DNA from: Candidatus Poribacteria bacterium
Lineage (GTDB): Bacteria > Abyssobacteria > SURF-5
Length of the DNA: 64,000 nt
NCBI GenBank assembly: GCA_016215705.1
Contig: JACRIR010000130.1
Span: forward strand, 11,485 to 75,484
Direction of reading: 5' to 3'
Under the pieces are notes generated by a model that was given only the letters and a program-made list of their open reading frames with translations, did no database searches and was not told the origin of the DNA. Below are positions 51,698-60,291 of the stretch, piece by piece (position 1 is the stretch's first letter; each line of letters begins with the position of its first letter). Made by a program: the position numbers and the translations under genes.

Positions 51698-51850
51698 TAG
51701 GGGCGGTTCGTGAACCGCCCCTACAACGAGTAAGGCGATTCACATCGCGGCATAGCCGCAACCAGCCAAAGAACGCGCATCGGGCGCGATGAATCGCGCC
51801 CCTACAGGGTTTCTCGATTCGTGCGTGTAGGGGCGCAATTCATTGCGCCC
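51698..51850. repeat. Cluster of three GTAGGGGC-family palindromes
   Basis: Copies at 51698-51724, 51782-51805 and 51827-51850 with three different stem cores (GGCGGTTC, GGCGCGAT, GGCGCAAT) but the same TAGGGG/CCCCTA ends. Another, unrelated hairpin ATTCCCG/CGGGAAT follows at 51911-51930. The 397-bp gap 51607-52003 is made up mainly of repeats. Confidence 0.7.
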
Positions 51851-52003
51851 ATGTGATTATACAGAACGTCACAAAAGATCGCGCATGTTCCGCGCTGCAA
51901 TTCTTACGGATTCCCGTTTTTGCGGGAATGACGGGTGGTGATGTTCTTCGGCGCGCGCAAAGTACTTATGACACGATGTATAATATGCGTGCCACGGCTC
52001 GCT

Positions 52004-52378
52004 TCAGACTCTGCCGCCTTCTTGCGAAAGCTCGATCATCACGCCGTCCGGGCCCGCGACAAATGCGATCTTGATGCCCTCTCCCAGGCTCATTGGCTCC
52101 AGCAGGAAATCCGCCCCTTTCTTCTTCAGCTCTTCGGCGGCAGCGTCTACGTCCGCAACCCTGAAACCGATGTGGTCAATCGATGATCCGGCGGGCACGC
52201 TGCTTGGCGCTTTGTCATTTATAAGAACCCGGGTTCCCCCGAAGTCCACGATTACTATGTTCGTTCCCGCCACCTCGAATTCGCCGGATTTCTTTCCCCC
52301 GAATTTCTCGACATAGAATCTCGCCGCAGCGTTAACATCCGCTGAACTAAGATGTACGTGATCAAACTCGAATCTCAT
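52004..52378 (-). CDS. VOC (glyoxalase/dioxygenase superfamily) protein
   Basis: A 124-aa single vicinal-oxygen-chelate module pair: FEFDHVHLSSADVNAAARFY (first metal His), IDHIGFRVADVDAAAEELK and a C-terminal DGVMIELSQ with the metal Glu. Members include glyoxalase I and methylmalonyl-CoA epimerase; which applies is unclear. ATG 52378 has AAGGAGG upstream; an upstream in-frame start would add unrelated sequence. Confidence 0.83.
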   Translation of the reverse strand: MRFEFDHVHLSSADVNAAARFYVEKFGGKKSGEFEVAGTNIVIVDFGGTRVLINDKAPSSVPAGSSIDHIGFRVADVDAAAEELKKKGADFLLEPMSLGEGIKIAFVAGPDGVMIELSQEGGRV

Positions 52379-52849
52379 ATGTGCTCCTCCTTGTGCCTCT
52401 CCCCCACTCGTAGTTATCCGGAAACAATCCGGCGACGCGAATTCTAACAGAAGGACGGAGACCAAGTCAATTCTGAGCAAGACGAAGAATCTCTGCACCA
52501 CTCACGTTCGAAATCTTTCATTCCCATCGTGACTTCGCATGAAACCCCACATGGAAATCATGAGGGCGCAATGAATTGCGCCCCTACAGACAAGAATGAA
52601 GACTCCGAATGCCGGCGGATGATTATGGCCGCAGAATCCAGAAAGTGTTTTGGCCGTTTGTGGGAAATAAGGGGAAACCTGAAGGGGTGGAAATTCGCCT
52701 TCGGGGACGTGGCTGTAAAGTTCATAAATCCCTTATTTGTCTATGAGATATTGTTTGTTGGAAAAGAGTTCTTGTGTCTGAGAAAGTGCTTGACAATAGG
52801 AGGGCTATGTGGTAAAATTTGGGGTAAACAGATAATAAAGTGGGAATAA
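52379..52849. other. Intergenic region before the division and cell-wall cluster
   Basis: No gene is evident. It contains a degenerate TTCTGAGC-family repeat (52471-52493), a GTAGGGGC-family palindrome (52564-52587) and, at its end, the mraZ promoter and operator. Confidence 0.6.
52790..52818 (+). promoter_or_regulatory. Strong sigma-70 promoter of the dcw cluster
   Basis: Perfect TTGACA (52790-52795), 17-bp spacer, TAAAAT (52813-52818) with an extended TGG before the -10. Confidence 0.75.
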
Positions 52850-52855
52850 GTGGGG
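52820..52855 (+). promoter_or_regulatory. Predicted MraZ operator (TGGG repeats)
   Basis: TGGGG at 52820, TGGGA at 52841 and TGGGG at 52851. The last two are exactly 10 bp apart, and the first is about two helical turns upstream. MraZ is known to bind TGGGN direct repeats with 10-bp periodicity in front of its own gene. Confidence 0.55.
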
Positions 52856-53296
52856 ACACCCGACGTGCTCCTGTTTTCCGGAAGCTACAAATACTCTCTG
52901 GACGACAAGAATCGGCTCATCATACCGGTGAAATTCCGAGAGATTCTGAGCGCTGAAGGTGTTGACAAGCTTTATGTGGTCAAAGGCGACTCTCACCTCT
53001 TCGCTTTTCCTCTTCCCATTTTTCTTGAGCTCTCCGAACGCCTGAAATCATGGGATTTTACGAAGGAGAGCAATCAGAACTACGTTCGGCTGTTTTTCTC
53101 CGATGCCTTCGATGTCGCCCCCGACAAGCAGGGCAGAATCATCTTGCCCAAAGAATTGTGCGAAAAAGTCGGTATTGACAGTGAAGTTGTCGTCATCGGC
53201 GTCTTGAACCGCATGGAAATCTGGTCACCGGAGAAGTGGACGGATTTTCGTGAAAAGGCCACACTCCGGGGATTCTCGGCAAACCTCGAAATCTAA
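52850..53296 (+). CDS. mraZ: Transcriptional regulator MraZ
   Basis: A 148-aa double AbrB-like-fold protein that forms a ring and represses the division and cell-wall operon. The first repeat starts FSGSYKYSLDDKNRLIIP, and the second has APDKQGRIILPKELCEKVG. GTG 52850 is the first start, but it overlaps a TGGGG operator box; GTG 52865 (giving MLLFSGSY) fits the family N terminus better. The gene order mraZ-rsmH-ftsL-ftsI-murE-murF-mraY-murD-ftsW follows. Confidence 0.92.
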   Translation: MGTPDVLLFSGSYKYSLDDKNRLIIPVKFREILSAEGVDKLYVVKGDSHLFAFPLPIFLELSERLKSWDFTKESNQNYVRLFFSDAFDVAPDKQGRIILPKELCEKVGIDSEVVVIGVLNRMEIWSPEKWTDFREKATLRGFSANLEI

Positions 53297-53345
53297 GAAA
53301 TAATACCATATTTGGGGGTGTAATGTCAAAGGAGGGCAAGTAAAA

Positions 53346-53720
53346 GTGGGAGCCGAATTTGAAAAGGTCGAACATCAGAATGTCGCTGTTCTCAAGGTCT
53401 CGGGCAATCTCGATACCTCGACGTGTAAGCACCTCAAGAGAGCTCTAGTGACGCTTATCAAAGAGGAGCATTACAACATCGTGGTCGATATGCGCAAGGT
53501 GGCTCAGATCAATTACACCGGCGTGGGGACGCTCCTCGAGCGTCTCCGGCAAGTCCGGAAATTAAGCGGCGACCTGAAGTTGTCCGGCTTGAACAACATC
53601 ACCCGCAAAGCCCTCAGCATGGTTGGCGCTTCAAAAGTGTTTGAAACGTACGAAAACGAAGATGCCGCAATAGCCAGCTTTGCGGCCAAAGAAGAAACGA
53701 ACGCTGTTGGCGTTCAATAG
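53346..53720 (+). CDS. STAS-domain protein (anti-sigma-factor antagonist-like)
   Basis: 124 aa, a single STAS domain: VAVLKVSGNLDTSTCKHLK, IVVDMRKVAQINYTGVGTL and the SGLNNITRKALSMVG helix. In SpoIIAA/RsbV proteins the phospho-site reads DSSG; here it reads NYTG (residues 56-59), so T58 is the only likely phospho-acceptor. It is placed between mraZ and rsmH, which is unusual for the cluster, and it overlaps rsmH by up to 41 bp. Confidence 0.85.
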   Translation: MGAEFEKVEHQNVAVLKVSGNLDTSTCKHLKRALVTLIKEEHYNIVVDMRKVAQINYTGVGTLLERLRQVRKLSGDLKLSGLNNITRKALSMVGASKVFETYENEDAAIASFAAKEETNAVGVQ

Positions 53721-54681
53721 CGATGGTTCCGGCGCTCCGGCCCACGTGCCGGTCCTGGCGGAAGTCGCCGTCGGATTCCTCGAGTGTTCGCCGGGAAAAG
53801 TGGTCTTGGACGCCACAATCGGAGCCGGCGGACACGCTGAACTGATTCTTTCGCGCCTGGGGGAGAACGGCCGTCTCATTGGAGTTGATTGGGACGAACG
53901 GGCTCTCGAGATTGCGCGCAAGCGCCTCGGATCGAGGCCAAACCTTTCGCTCGTCAGAGATAACTTCCGTAATCTTGCAGTTGTGTTGGCGCGCATGGGA
54001 GTGGCCGGAATAGATGCGTTACTACTCGACTTGGGCCTCTCCTCTATTCAAATTGAAGAAGCAGATCGGGGGTTCAGTTTCAAATCGGAAGGTCCGCTTG
54101 ACATGCGGATGGATAACCGGTTGAAAAACACCGCCGCCGATATCGTCAATACTTATTCCGAGCAGCAGATTACACGAATCTTGCGGGAATTCGGCGAAGA
54201 GCCGAACGCGCGACGGATTGCGAAAGAATTGGTGGCGGAACGGACTCGCGCGCCGATACGCACGACGACACAATTAGCGGAAATAGTTCGGAGGCGCATT
54301 CCCCGGAAAACGTGGCGTCCGGGGATTGACCCCGCCACACGAACATTTCAGGCTCTTCGGATCGAAGTGAATTCCGAGCTTGATAACCTCAAGCTTGCGC
54401 TGAATGATGGAATCAATCTCCTTAAGCCGAGAGGCCGAGTTTGCGTCATCTCGTTTCACTCGTTGGAGGATCGGATCGTCAAACAGATGTTTGCGCAAGC
54501 TGCCCGTGGGTGCGTCTGCCCGCAAGATGTGCCGCAATGCGTGTGCGGCAAGAAGCCTTCATTGCGCATATTGACAAGGAAACCCATAGGTCCATCCGAC
54601 GAAGAGGTTGCTGGAAACCCACGCGCTCGAAGTGCGCGTCTGAGAGCGGCCGAGAAGCTCGGGGTGGAGACATCAGAGTGA
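53680..54681 (+). CDS. rsmH: 16S rRNA (cytosine-1402-N4)-methyltransferase RsmH (MraW)
   Basis: A SAM-dependent methyltransferase that modifies C1402 in the ribosomal P site. HVPVLAEVAVGFL, the SAM motif DATIGAGGHAELIL, LDLGLSSIQIEEADRGFSF, RIEVNSELDNL and ISFHSLEDRIVK are all present. A Cys cluster near the C terminus (CVCPQDVPQCVCG) matches the family's zinc-like insert. The start is uncertain: TTG 53680 or TTG 53707. It is co-transcribed with the STAS gene. Confidence 0.93.
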   Translation: MRPKKKRTLLAFNSDGSGAPAHVPVLAEVAVGFLECSPGKVVLDATIGAGGHAELILSRLGENGRLIGVDWDERALEIARKRLGSRPNLSLVRDNFRNLAVVLARMGVAGIDALLLDLGLSSIQIEEADRGFSFKSEGPLDMRMDNRLKNTAADIVNTYSEQQITRILREFGEEPNARRIAKELVAERTRAPIRTTTQLAEIVRRRIPRKTWRPGIDPATRTFQALRIEVNSELDNLKLALNDGINLLKPRGRVCVISFHSLEDRIVKQMFAQAARGCVCPQDVPQCVCGKKPSLRILTRKPIGPSDEEVAGNPRARSARLRAAEKLGVETSE

Positions 54682-54724
54682 AATTGAGATTCTTCGCTTC
54701 TAAGAAATCGGCGACAAGTTCGCT

Positions 54725-54763
54725 TAATTCGGGGACACGATGAGGCATCATGTCCCCGAATTA
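54725..54763. repeat. REP-like palindrome, copy 11
   Basis: TAATTCGGGGACACGATG and complement around AGG, with one mismatch in the inner stem. Between rsmH and ftsL. Confidence 0.85.
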
Positions 54764-54795
54764 GGCTCGGCGAAGGGTCAGAAGGCTGAAAAGAT

Positions 54796-55323
54796 TTGCG
54801 GGGAGACATTGGGTTGAAACCGGCTCAAGGGAACAAATCATCCGTCATAAAGAAGAAGAAACGACGGACGAAGAGTCTCACGAGGCGGCACATCAAGAAT
54901 TCGCTTCGGCTTCTTCCGATATTGGGGCCTTTTATACTTACCGCCTTCATATATATGTGGCAGCACACTCGCCTCAACATAGTCGGACTACCCATTGAGA
55001 GCTTGAGAGCCAGAAAAATGGACCTCATCAAGCAGAACGATTCTATCCGCCTCCGCATCGAGCAACTGCAGGCCCCCCAGCGGATCGAAACGATCGCGCA
55101 CGAGAAGCTGGGTATGAGTTCGCCGGAAACGTGGCAAGTCGTTGCGCTGGACCAGCCTATGCGAGCGCCACGATCCGCCGGCGAAACAATCCGTCGGGCT
55201 GAAGGACAGCTTCCGCCGGTCGAAAAACCGGCGAAACTACTTGGATTCCTGAAGAAACGCGTCGCCGGCGAAGGCGCCTCTCCAAAGCCGGCGCCACCAC
55301 AGGCGAATCCCCGGTCCGGTTGA
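54796..55323 (+). CDS. ftsL: FtsL-like cell division protein
   Basis: 175 aa: a basic cytoplasmic N terminus (KKKKRRTK), one membrane helix (about residues 38-54, LLPILGPFILTAFIYMW), then a short coiled coil (ESLRARKMDLIKQNDSIRLRIEQL) and the EKLGMSSP motif typical of FtsL/DivIC. A Pro-rich tail follows. FtsL joins FtsB and FtsQ to activate FtsI-FtsW at the septum. TTG 54796 or TTG 54814 is the start. The position before ftsI supports the assignment. Confidence 0.82.
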   Translation: MRGDIGLKPAQGNKSSVIKKKKRRTKSLTRRHIKNSLRLLPILGPFILTAFIYMWQHTRLNIVGLPIESLRARKMDLIKQNDSIRLRIEQLQAPQRIETIAHEKLGMSSPETWQVVALDQPMRAPRSAGETIRRAEGQLPPVEKPAKLLGFLKKRVAGEGASPKPAPPQANPRSG

Positions 55324-55351
55324 CAAAGCGTCCGCGTTTTTTGCGCAATCC

Positions 55352-57415
55352 GTGGGTTTCGACCCGGAAAATCTGGCAATGCGGGAAGAGATAGCGTTCA
55401 AGAATCCCGGCTCAGTTCTGGCCAACGAGAAACTCGACAATCCTGGCAGGTTGCGGGCCAAGCTCTGTCTCGCGCTGCTGCTTGTTGGATTCGTCGCGGT
55501 CGGAGTCAAACTCGTGAAAATCCAGGCGCTCGATCACGAGTTCTGGGTCCGTTACGTGGATGATCAGAGGCGGACGGCAATCACGATATATCCGCGTCGG
55601 GGAACCGTCTATGACCGGAACAGGACTCCTCTGGCGACATCGGTCGTGGAGGAAGCTTTGTGCGTCGCTCGGCCTCGTGTCACCGACCTGACCAGGCTCG
55701 CCGAGACGCTTTCTCCGTATGCCGGGATGACGCCTGAACAGATAACAGAAAAGATCGAGACCACAAAACTTTATCTCGTGTATTTGCGGCGCGGGCTCGA
55801 TGTTGACACCGCCAAAAAGATAAGCGCAATGAAAATCAAAGGGGTTGAATTCCGCAGTGAGAGTTCGCGTCATTATCCCAAAGGATTCCTCGCCAGCAAT
55901 CTCATAGGATTTGCGAACAGGGAAAACAGGGGGCTCGAGGGAGTTGAACACAGATATGACGCCGATCTGGCCGGTGAATCGGGCAAGCAGATCATCATAA
56001 AAGACAGCTCGAGGAGAGAGATAGTGGCGCTGGCCCAAACCGTAAAAGAGGCGCAGGACGGCAGTCATATCGTCTTGACAATAGATGAAGTTATCCAGTA
56101 TATTACTGAGAAGGCGCTCGACGGCGTGGTTGAAGAGTTCTCGCCCGAAAGCGCCGCCGCTGTCGTAGTAAACCCGAAGACGGGCGAAGTGCTGGCTATG
56201 GCGTGCAGGCCGACCTTCGACCCAAACAAACCGTCTACGTCCGGAACTGAGAGGCTTAGAAACCGTACCATAACAGATGTATTCGAGCCGGGCTCGACGT
56301 TCAAGCCGATTGCCGCCGCCGCCGCGCTTGAGCGCAACGTGATCACCCCCGAAGACCGCGTTTACTGCGAGCTTGGCAGAATGAGATTTCACGGCCACAC
56401 CTTCGACGACGTCCATCCCCACGCCGAGATATCGTTTGCCGACGTAATAGCGCAGTCCAGCAACATCGGCATGATCAAGGTCGTCAGCTTGTTGCAGCCC
56501 GAAACCCTCTACAGCTACATCAAGGGTTTCGGGTTCGGGAACCTCACCGGAGTCGACCTGCCTGGAGAAACCGCTGGAATCGTGCGCCCTCCGTCGAAGT
56601 GGTCGGGCCTTTCAATGGGATCGCTGCCTATTGGGCAAGAGATAGGCGTGACAACTCTGCAGCTTGCCAATTCCTTTTCGGTTATAGCGAACAAAGGCGT
56701 GCTGATGAGGCCGTACGTCGTTTCGGCAATCCTGAGTCCGGAAGGTGAGATCGTCAAGGAGAACAGACCTCAGGCGGTTCGACAGGTGATAAAGCCGAAG
56801 ACCGCCGAGACTCTCACCATGATGCTCGAGCGGGTGGTTACTTCAGGCACGGGCACGGCGGCGAAACTCAACGGCTACAGGTGCGCCGGAAAGACCGGCA
56901 CGGCGCAGAAATCAAACCTCTCGACCGGCGGCTACGTGCGCGGAAAGTACATAGCGGTGTTTGCAGGCTTTGTGCCGTCCGATGACCCGGTGGCGTGCAT
57001 CGTCGTGGTAGTGGATTCGCCGCAGGGAAAGTACTACGGCGGGGTCGTGGCTGCTCCCGCGTTTAGGGAAATTGTGCAGGGGATAGTCAATTACATCGAG
57101 ATTCCGCCATCCATGCCCGAGGAGCAGACGGCGCCTGAGTCGGACAGTTCGATTCTCCTGGCGCGCAGGCATCAGCCGAAGAGAGGCGCGCCGGACCCGG
57201 CGGCTTCGCGCTCGAGAGAGGACGACGGACGGCCGCGCATGCCGGATGTCAAAGGGATGACGATGAAGGCAATATTGAGTTCTCTGTCGATCTACTCGCT
57301 GCAGTTCGAGTTCGAGGGATCGGGCGTCGCGTTCAGCCAGAGTCCCGCCGCCGGCGAGACGATTGCAAACGGGCAAAGATGTCAGGTCGCCTTCAAGAGA
57401 AAAGATATCCCATGA
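55352..57415 (+). CDS. ftsI: Septal peptidoglycan transpeptidase FtsI (class B PBP) with C-terminal PASTA domain
   Basis: 687 aa. A membrane anchor (about residues 37-55), the PBP dimerisation domain (RRGTVYDRNRTPLA) and a transpeptidase domain with active-site S315 in EPGSTFKP, SSN in AQSSNIGM and K514-TGT in GKTGTAQK. After about residue 625 comes a PASTA domain (MPDVKGMTMKAIL), more typical of SpoVD/PBP2x than of E. coli FtsI. It cross-links septal peptidoglycan with FtsW. The stop overlaps murE (ATGA). Confidence 0.94.
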   Translation: MGFDPENLAMREEIAFKNPGSVLANEKLDNPGRLRAKLCLALLLVGFVAVGVKLVKIQALDHEFWVRYVDDQRRTAITIYPRRGTVYDRNRTPLATSVVEEALCVARPRVTDLTRLAETLSPYAGMTPEQITEKIETTKLYLVYLRRGLDVDTAKKISAMKIKGVEFRSESSRHYPKGFLASNLIGFANRENRGLEGVEHRYDADLAGESGKQIIIKDSSRREIVALAQTVKEAQDGSHIVLTIDEVIQYITEKALDGVVEEFSPESAAAVVVNPKTGEVLAMACRPTFDPNKPSTSGTERLRNRTITDVFEPGSTFKPIAAAAALERNVITPEDRVYCELGRMRFHGHTFDDVHPHAEISFADVIAQSSNIGMIKVVSLLQPETLYSYIKGFGFGNLTGVDLPGETAGIVRPPSKWSGLSMGSLPIGQEIGVTTLQLANSFSVIANKGVLMRPYVVSAILSPEGEIVKENRPQAVRQVIKPKTAETLTMMLERVVTSGTGTAAKLNGYRCAGKTGTAQKSNLSTGGYVRGKYIAVFAGFVPSDDPVACIVVVVDSPQGKYYGGVVAAPAFREIVQGIVNYIEIPPSMPEEQTAPESDSSILLARRHQPKRGAPDPAASRSREDDGRPRMPDVKGMTMKAILSSLSIYSLQFEFEGSGVAFSQSPAAGETIANGQRCQVAFKRKDIP

Positions 57416-58902
57416 GACTTTCAAGATTGATTGAGGCCCTGCCACAGAGCACCGTGGAGGGCGACGTCGAGGTCGAAGTTACGGGCGTGCAGACTGACTC
57501 TCGCAAGATTGAGCCCGGCAACCTCTTCGTCGCGGTTTCCGGGACCCTTGAAGACGGGCATCGCTACATCGCGCAGGCGCTGGAACGCGGCGCAAATGCT
57601 TTTGTCGGAGAAACACCCGCTGCCGTAACTGTGAAAGTTCCGTTTATCCGCGTCCCCAATGGCCGTATCGCAGCGGCTTTTCTGGCTGAAGCTTTTCACG
57701 GGTTCCCATCGCGCCGACTCAATGTCGTGGGAATCACCGGAACCAACGGAAAGAGCTCCACGCTCTATCTGACGCGATCGATTCTTGACGCCGCCGGCCT
57801 CCCATCTTCCGGAATCGGCACGATCTCATACACAATAGCCGGCGACACCGAGCCGTCGCATAACACTACACCCGGCCCCGTCGAGCTGAGTTCCGCCCTC
57901 AGGCGGGCGGTCGACGCGGGACACAAGTATTTCGTCATGGAAGTGTCGTCACACGCGCTTCACCAGCGCCGCGTCGAGGCGGTTCAGTTCAAGGTGGCGG
58001 TTTACACGAATCTCTCACACGATCACCTCGACTACCATCAATCCCTCGACGAATACTTCGCCGCGAAGAGGCGGTTGTTCGAACTGATTTCTGACGGAGC
58101 CGGCGACAGATATGCCGTCATAAGCGCGGACGACGCCCGGAGCGCGGAGATCGCAGCGGCTACGACCGCCAACAAGATTACCTTCGGCATAGCGAAACAG
58201 GCGGATATCTGTGCGCGCAACATTGACATCTCTTCCTCGCACTCCTCATTTGACGTTGTCACTCCGGGGGGAAACTTTACGGCATCGCTCAAACTGCTTG
58301 GCCGTTACAGCGTGTACAATGCGCTTGCCGCCACAGGCGTCGGCATTGCCCTCGGAATCGATGTCGAAACAATAAAGAAGGGACTCGAATCGCTCGATCT
58401 GGTGCCGGGCCGTTTCGAGAGAGTGTGCGAAGGACAACCGTTTGAAGTGATAGTCGACTACGCGCACACGCCCGAAGCCGTCAAGCTGCTCCTTGAATCC
58501 GCCCGCTCGATTTGCAGGGGTAAATTGATACTTGTGTTCGGGGCCGGCGGCAACCGCGACAGGGCAAAGAGGCCGGAGATGGGCAAGCTGGCCGCGTCGC
58601 TCTCCGATTTCACTATCGTGACGTCCGACAACCCTCGCACGGAAGACCCGTACACAATTGCGCTCGATATTGAAATAGGGTTCCAGAAGATGGGCAAAGA
58701 GCGGGGCCAGCATTATCTCGTCATCATTGACCGGCGTGAGGCAATCGAGGAAGCTCTCACGACGGCCGAACCAGGTGACATCGTAGTTATTGCCGGCAAA
58801 GGTCACGAGACCTATCAGATTTTCAAGGACAAGACGATCGATTTTGACGACAGGGCCGTCGCGCGCGCATGGCTTCAATCCATGCCGAAGCCCGAGAAGT
58901 GA
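57412..58902 (+). CDS. murE: UDP-MurNAc-L-Ala-D-Glu:meso-diaminopimelate ligase MurE
   Basis: The Mur ligase that adds the third stem residue. ATP loop GITGTNGKSS, the TTPGPVEL substrate loop, VMEVSSHAL, and DNPR in TSDNPRTEDP, which in the family marks meso-diaminopimelate over lysine. 496 aa. ATG 57412 overlaps the ftsI stop; the frame extends 11 codons upstream but with no better start. Confidence 0.95.
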   Translation: MRLSRLIEALPQSTVEGDVEVEVTGVQTDSRKIEPGNLFVAVSGTLEDGHRYIAQALERGANAFVGETPAAVTVKVPFIRVPNGRIAAAFLAEAFHGFPSRRLNVVGITGTNGKSSTLYLTRSILDAAGLPSSGIGTISYTIAGDTEPSHNTTPGPVELSSALRRAVDAGHKYFVMEVSSHALHQRRVEAVQFKVAVYTNLSHDHLDYHQSLDEYFAAKRRLFELISDGAGDRYAVISADDARSAEIAAATTANKITFGIAKQADICARNIDISSSHSSFDVVTPGGNFTASLKLLGRYSVYNALAATGVGIALGIDVETIKKGLESLDLVPGRFERVCEGQPFEVIVDYAHTPEAVKLLLESARSICRGKLILVFGAGGNRDRAKRPEMGKLAASLSDFTIVTSDNPRTEDPYTIALDIEIGFQKMGKERGQHYLVIIDRREAIEEALTTAEPGDIVVIAGKGHETYQIFKDKTIDFDDRAVARAWLQSMPKPEK

Positions 58903-58905
58903 CCG

Positions 58906-60291
58906 ATGGAAAAGATGACAATCAGCGAATCCGCCTGCCTGTTCGGGGGCAATCTGCTGAGCGGTGATCCATCCCGCAAAGTTAGCGGCGTGTCCACTGA
59001 CAGCCGCGCTGTCGGGAAGGGAGAACTGTTCCTTGCCCTGAAGGGGGATCGCTTCGACGGTCACGATTTCGCGGAGGCCGCGCTCAACAGAGGCGCCGAG
59101 GGAGTTGTCGGCGAGAGCGGAAGACTGATGGAACTGACCGGGCGCGTCAACGGACGCGCGTGCTTGATCGCGGTGAGCGACACTCTGTCTGCGCTCCATT
59201 CTTTCGCGCGCGGCTATCGCTCAAGATTCGACATCCCCCTCGTTGCGGTCACCGGGAGCTGCGGCAAGACAACTACCAAGGACATGCTGGGCGCCATCCT
59301 CAGCCGAACCCGGGAAACGGTAGCGACAGAGGGCAATCTCAACAACCTGATAGGAGCTCCCCTGACGCTCTTGCGTATCGGAGCGGGGACACAGGCAGCC
59401 GTGATAGAAATTGCCACTAATGCGCCGGGCGAGATCGGGCGGCTCGCCCGGACCGTAAGTCCGACGGCAGGCATCATCACGAATATTGGGCCGGTCCATC
59501 TCGAGGGACTCGGCAGCATCGAAGGCGTGTTCAACGAGAAATGCTCGCTCGTTCCCAATATTTCTCCTTCGGGATTCCTCGTGATACATGAAGAGGATAT
59601 TCCCGCGGACCGCGTGCGTTCGATGTTCGGCGGCGCAATAGTCACATTCGGACTTCGCGAGTCGGCGGATTTCCATGCTGCTCAAATCCGGCAGGAGGCC
59701 GGCATGGGTTCCTCATTTCTCTTGAATGGCAAGGACACTATCAGGATTCCCGTGGTGGGAGAGCACAACGTAGTGAACGCGCTCGCCGCAATAGCGGCGG
59801 CCGTTCAGCTCGGTGTCTCAATTGACGACATCCGGAGCGGCCTCGCCGGATTCTCCTCCGGCGGCATGAGGATGGAATTCCTGCGGTTTCGAGGCGCAAC
59901 CATTATCAACGACGCTTACAACGCCAATCCTCGCGCAATGCGTGAGTCGATCTCAACCGTCATGGCGATGCCGGCGAGGCGGAGAATCCTCGTGATAGGA
60001 GACATGCTCGAGCTTGGCGAATACGCGCATGATGCGCATCACTCCCTGGGGCAGTACATCGGTCAGGAAAAGCCCGACTTGCTCTATGTGCGGGGAGAAC
60101 ACAGCCCCGAAGTTCGGGACGGCGCGCTTGAGAGCGGCATGCAGCCGGAGCGCGTATACTGCTGCGCGGGCGCAGGCGAGATTGCGGCCTCGCTCAGATA
60201 TATTCTGGGTCCGGACGATCTCTTGCTGGTGAAAGGCTCTCGGGGAATGCGAATGGAAGAGGTTATTGAAATCCTCTTGAAAGACAAATAG
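58906..60291 (+). CDS. murF: UDP-MurNAc-tripeptide:D-Ala-D-Ala ligase MurF
   Basis: Adds D-Ala-D-Ala to the stem peptide. The N-terminal substrate domain has GVSTDSRAVGKGELFLAL. The ATP loop is AVTGSCGKTTTKDM, followed by EGNLNNLIGAPLTLL, NAPGEIGRLA and the NDAYNANPRAM signature. 461 aa. It begins 3 bp after murE and abuts mraY directly. Confidence 0.95.
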   Translation: MEKMTISESACLFGGNLLSGDPSRKVSGVSTDSRAVGKGELFLALKGDRFDGHDFAEAALNRGAEGVVGESGRLMELTGRVNGRACLIAVSDTLSALHSFARGYRSRFDIPLVAVTGSCGKTTTKDMLGAILSRTRETVATEGNLNNLIGAPLTLLRIGAGTQAAVIEIATNAPGEIGRLARTVSPTAGIITNIGPVHLEGLGSIEGVFNEKCSLVPNISPSGFLVIHEEDIPADRVRSMFGGAIVTFGLRESADFHAAQIRQEAGMGSSFLLNGKDTIRIPVVGEHNVVNALAAIAAAVQLGVSIDDIRSGLAGFSSGGMRMEFLRFRGATIINDAYNANPRAMRESISTVMAMPARRRILVIGDMLELGEYAHDAHHSLGQYIGQEKPDLLYVRGEHSPEVRDGALESGMQPERVYCCAGAGEIAASLRYILGPDDLLLVKGSRGMRMEEVIEILLKDK

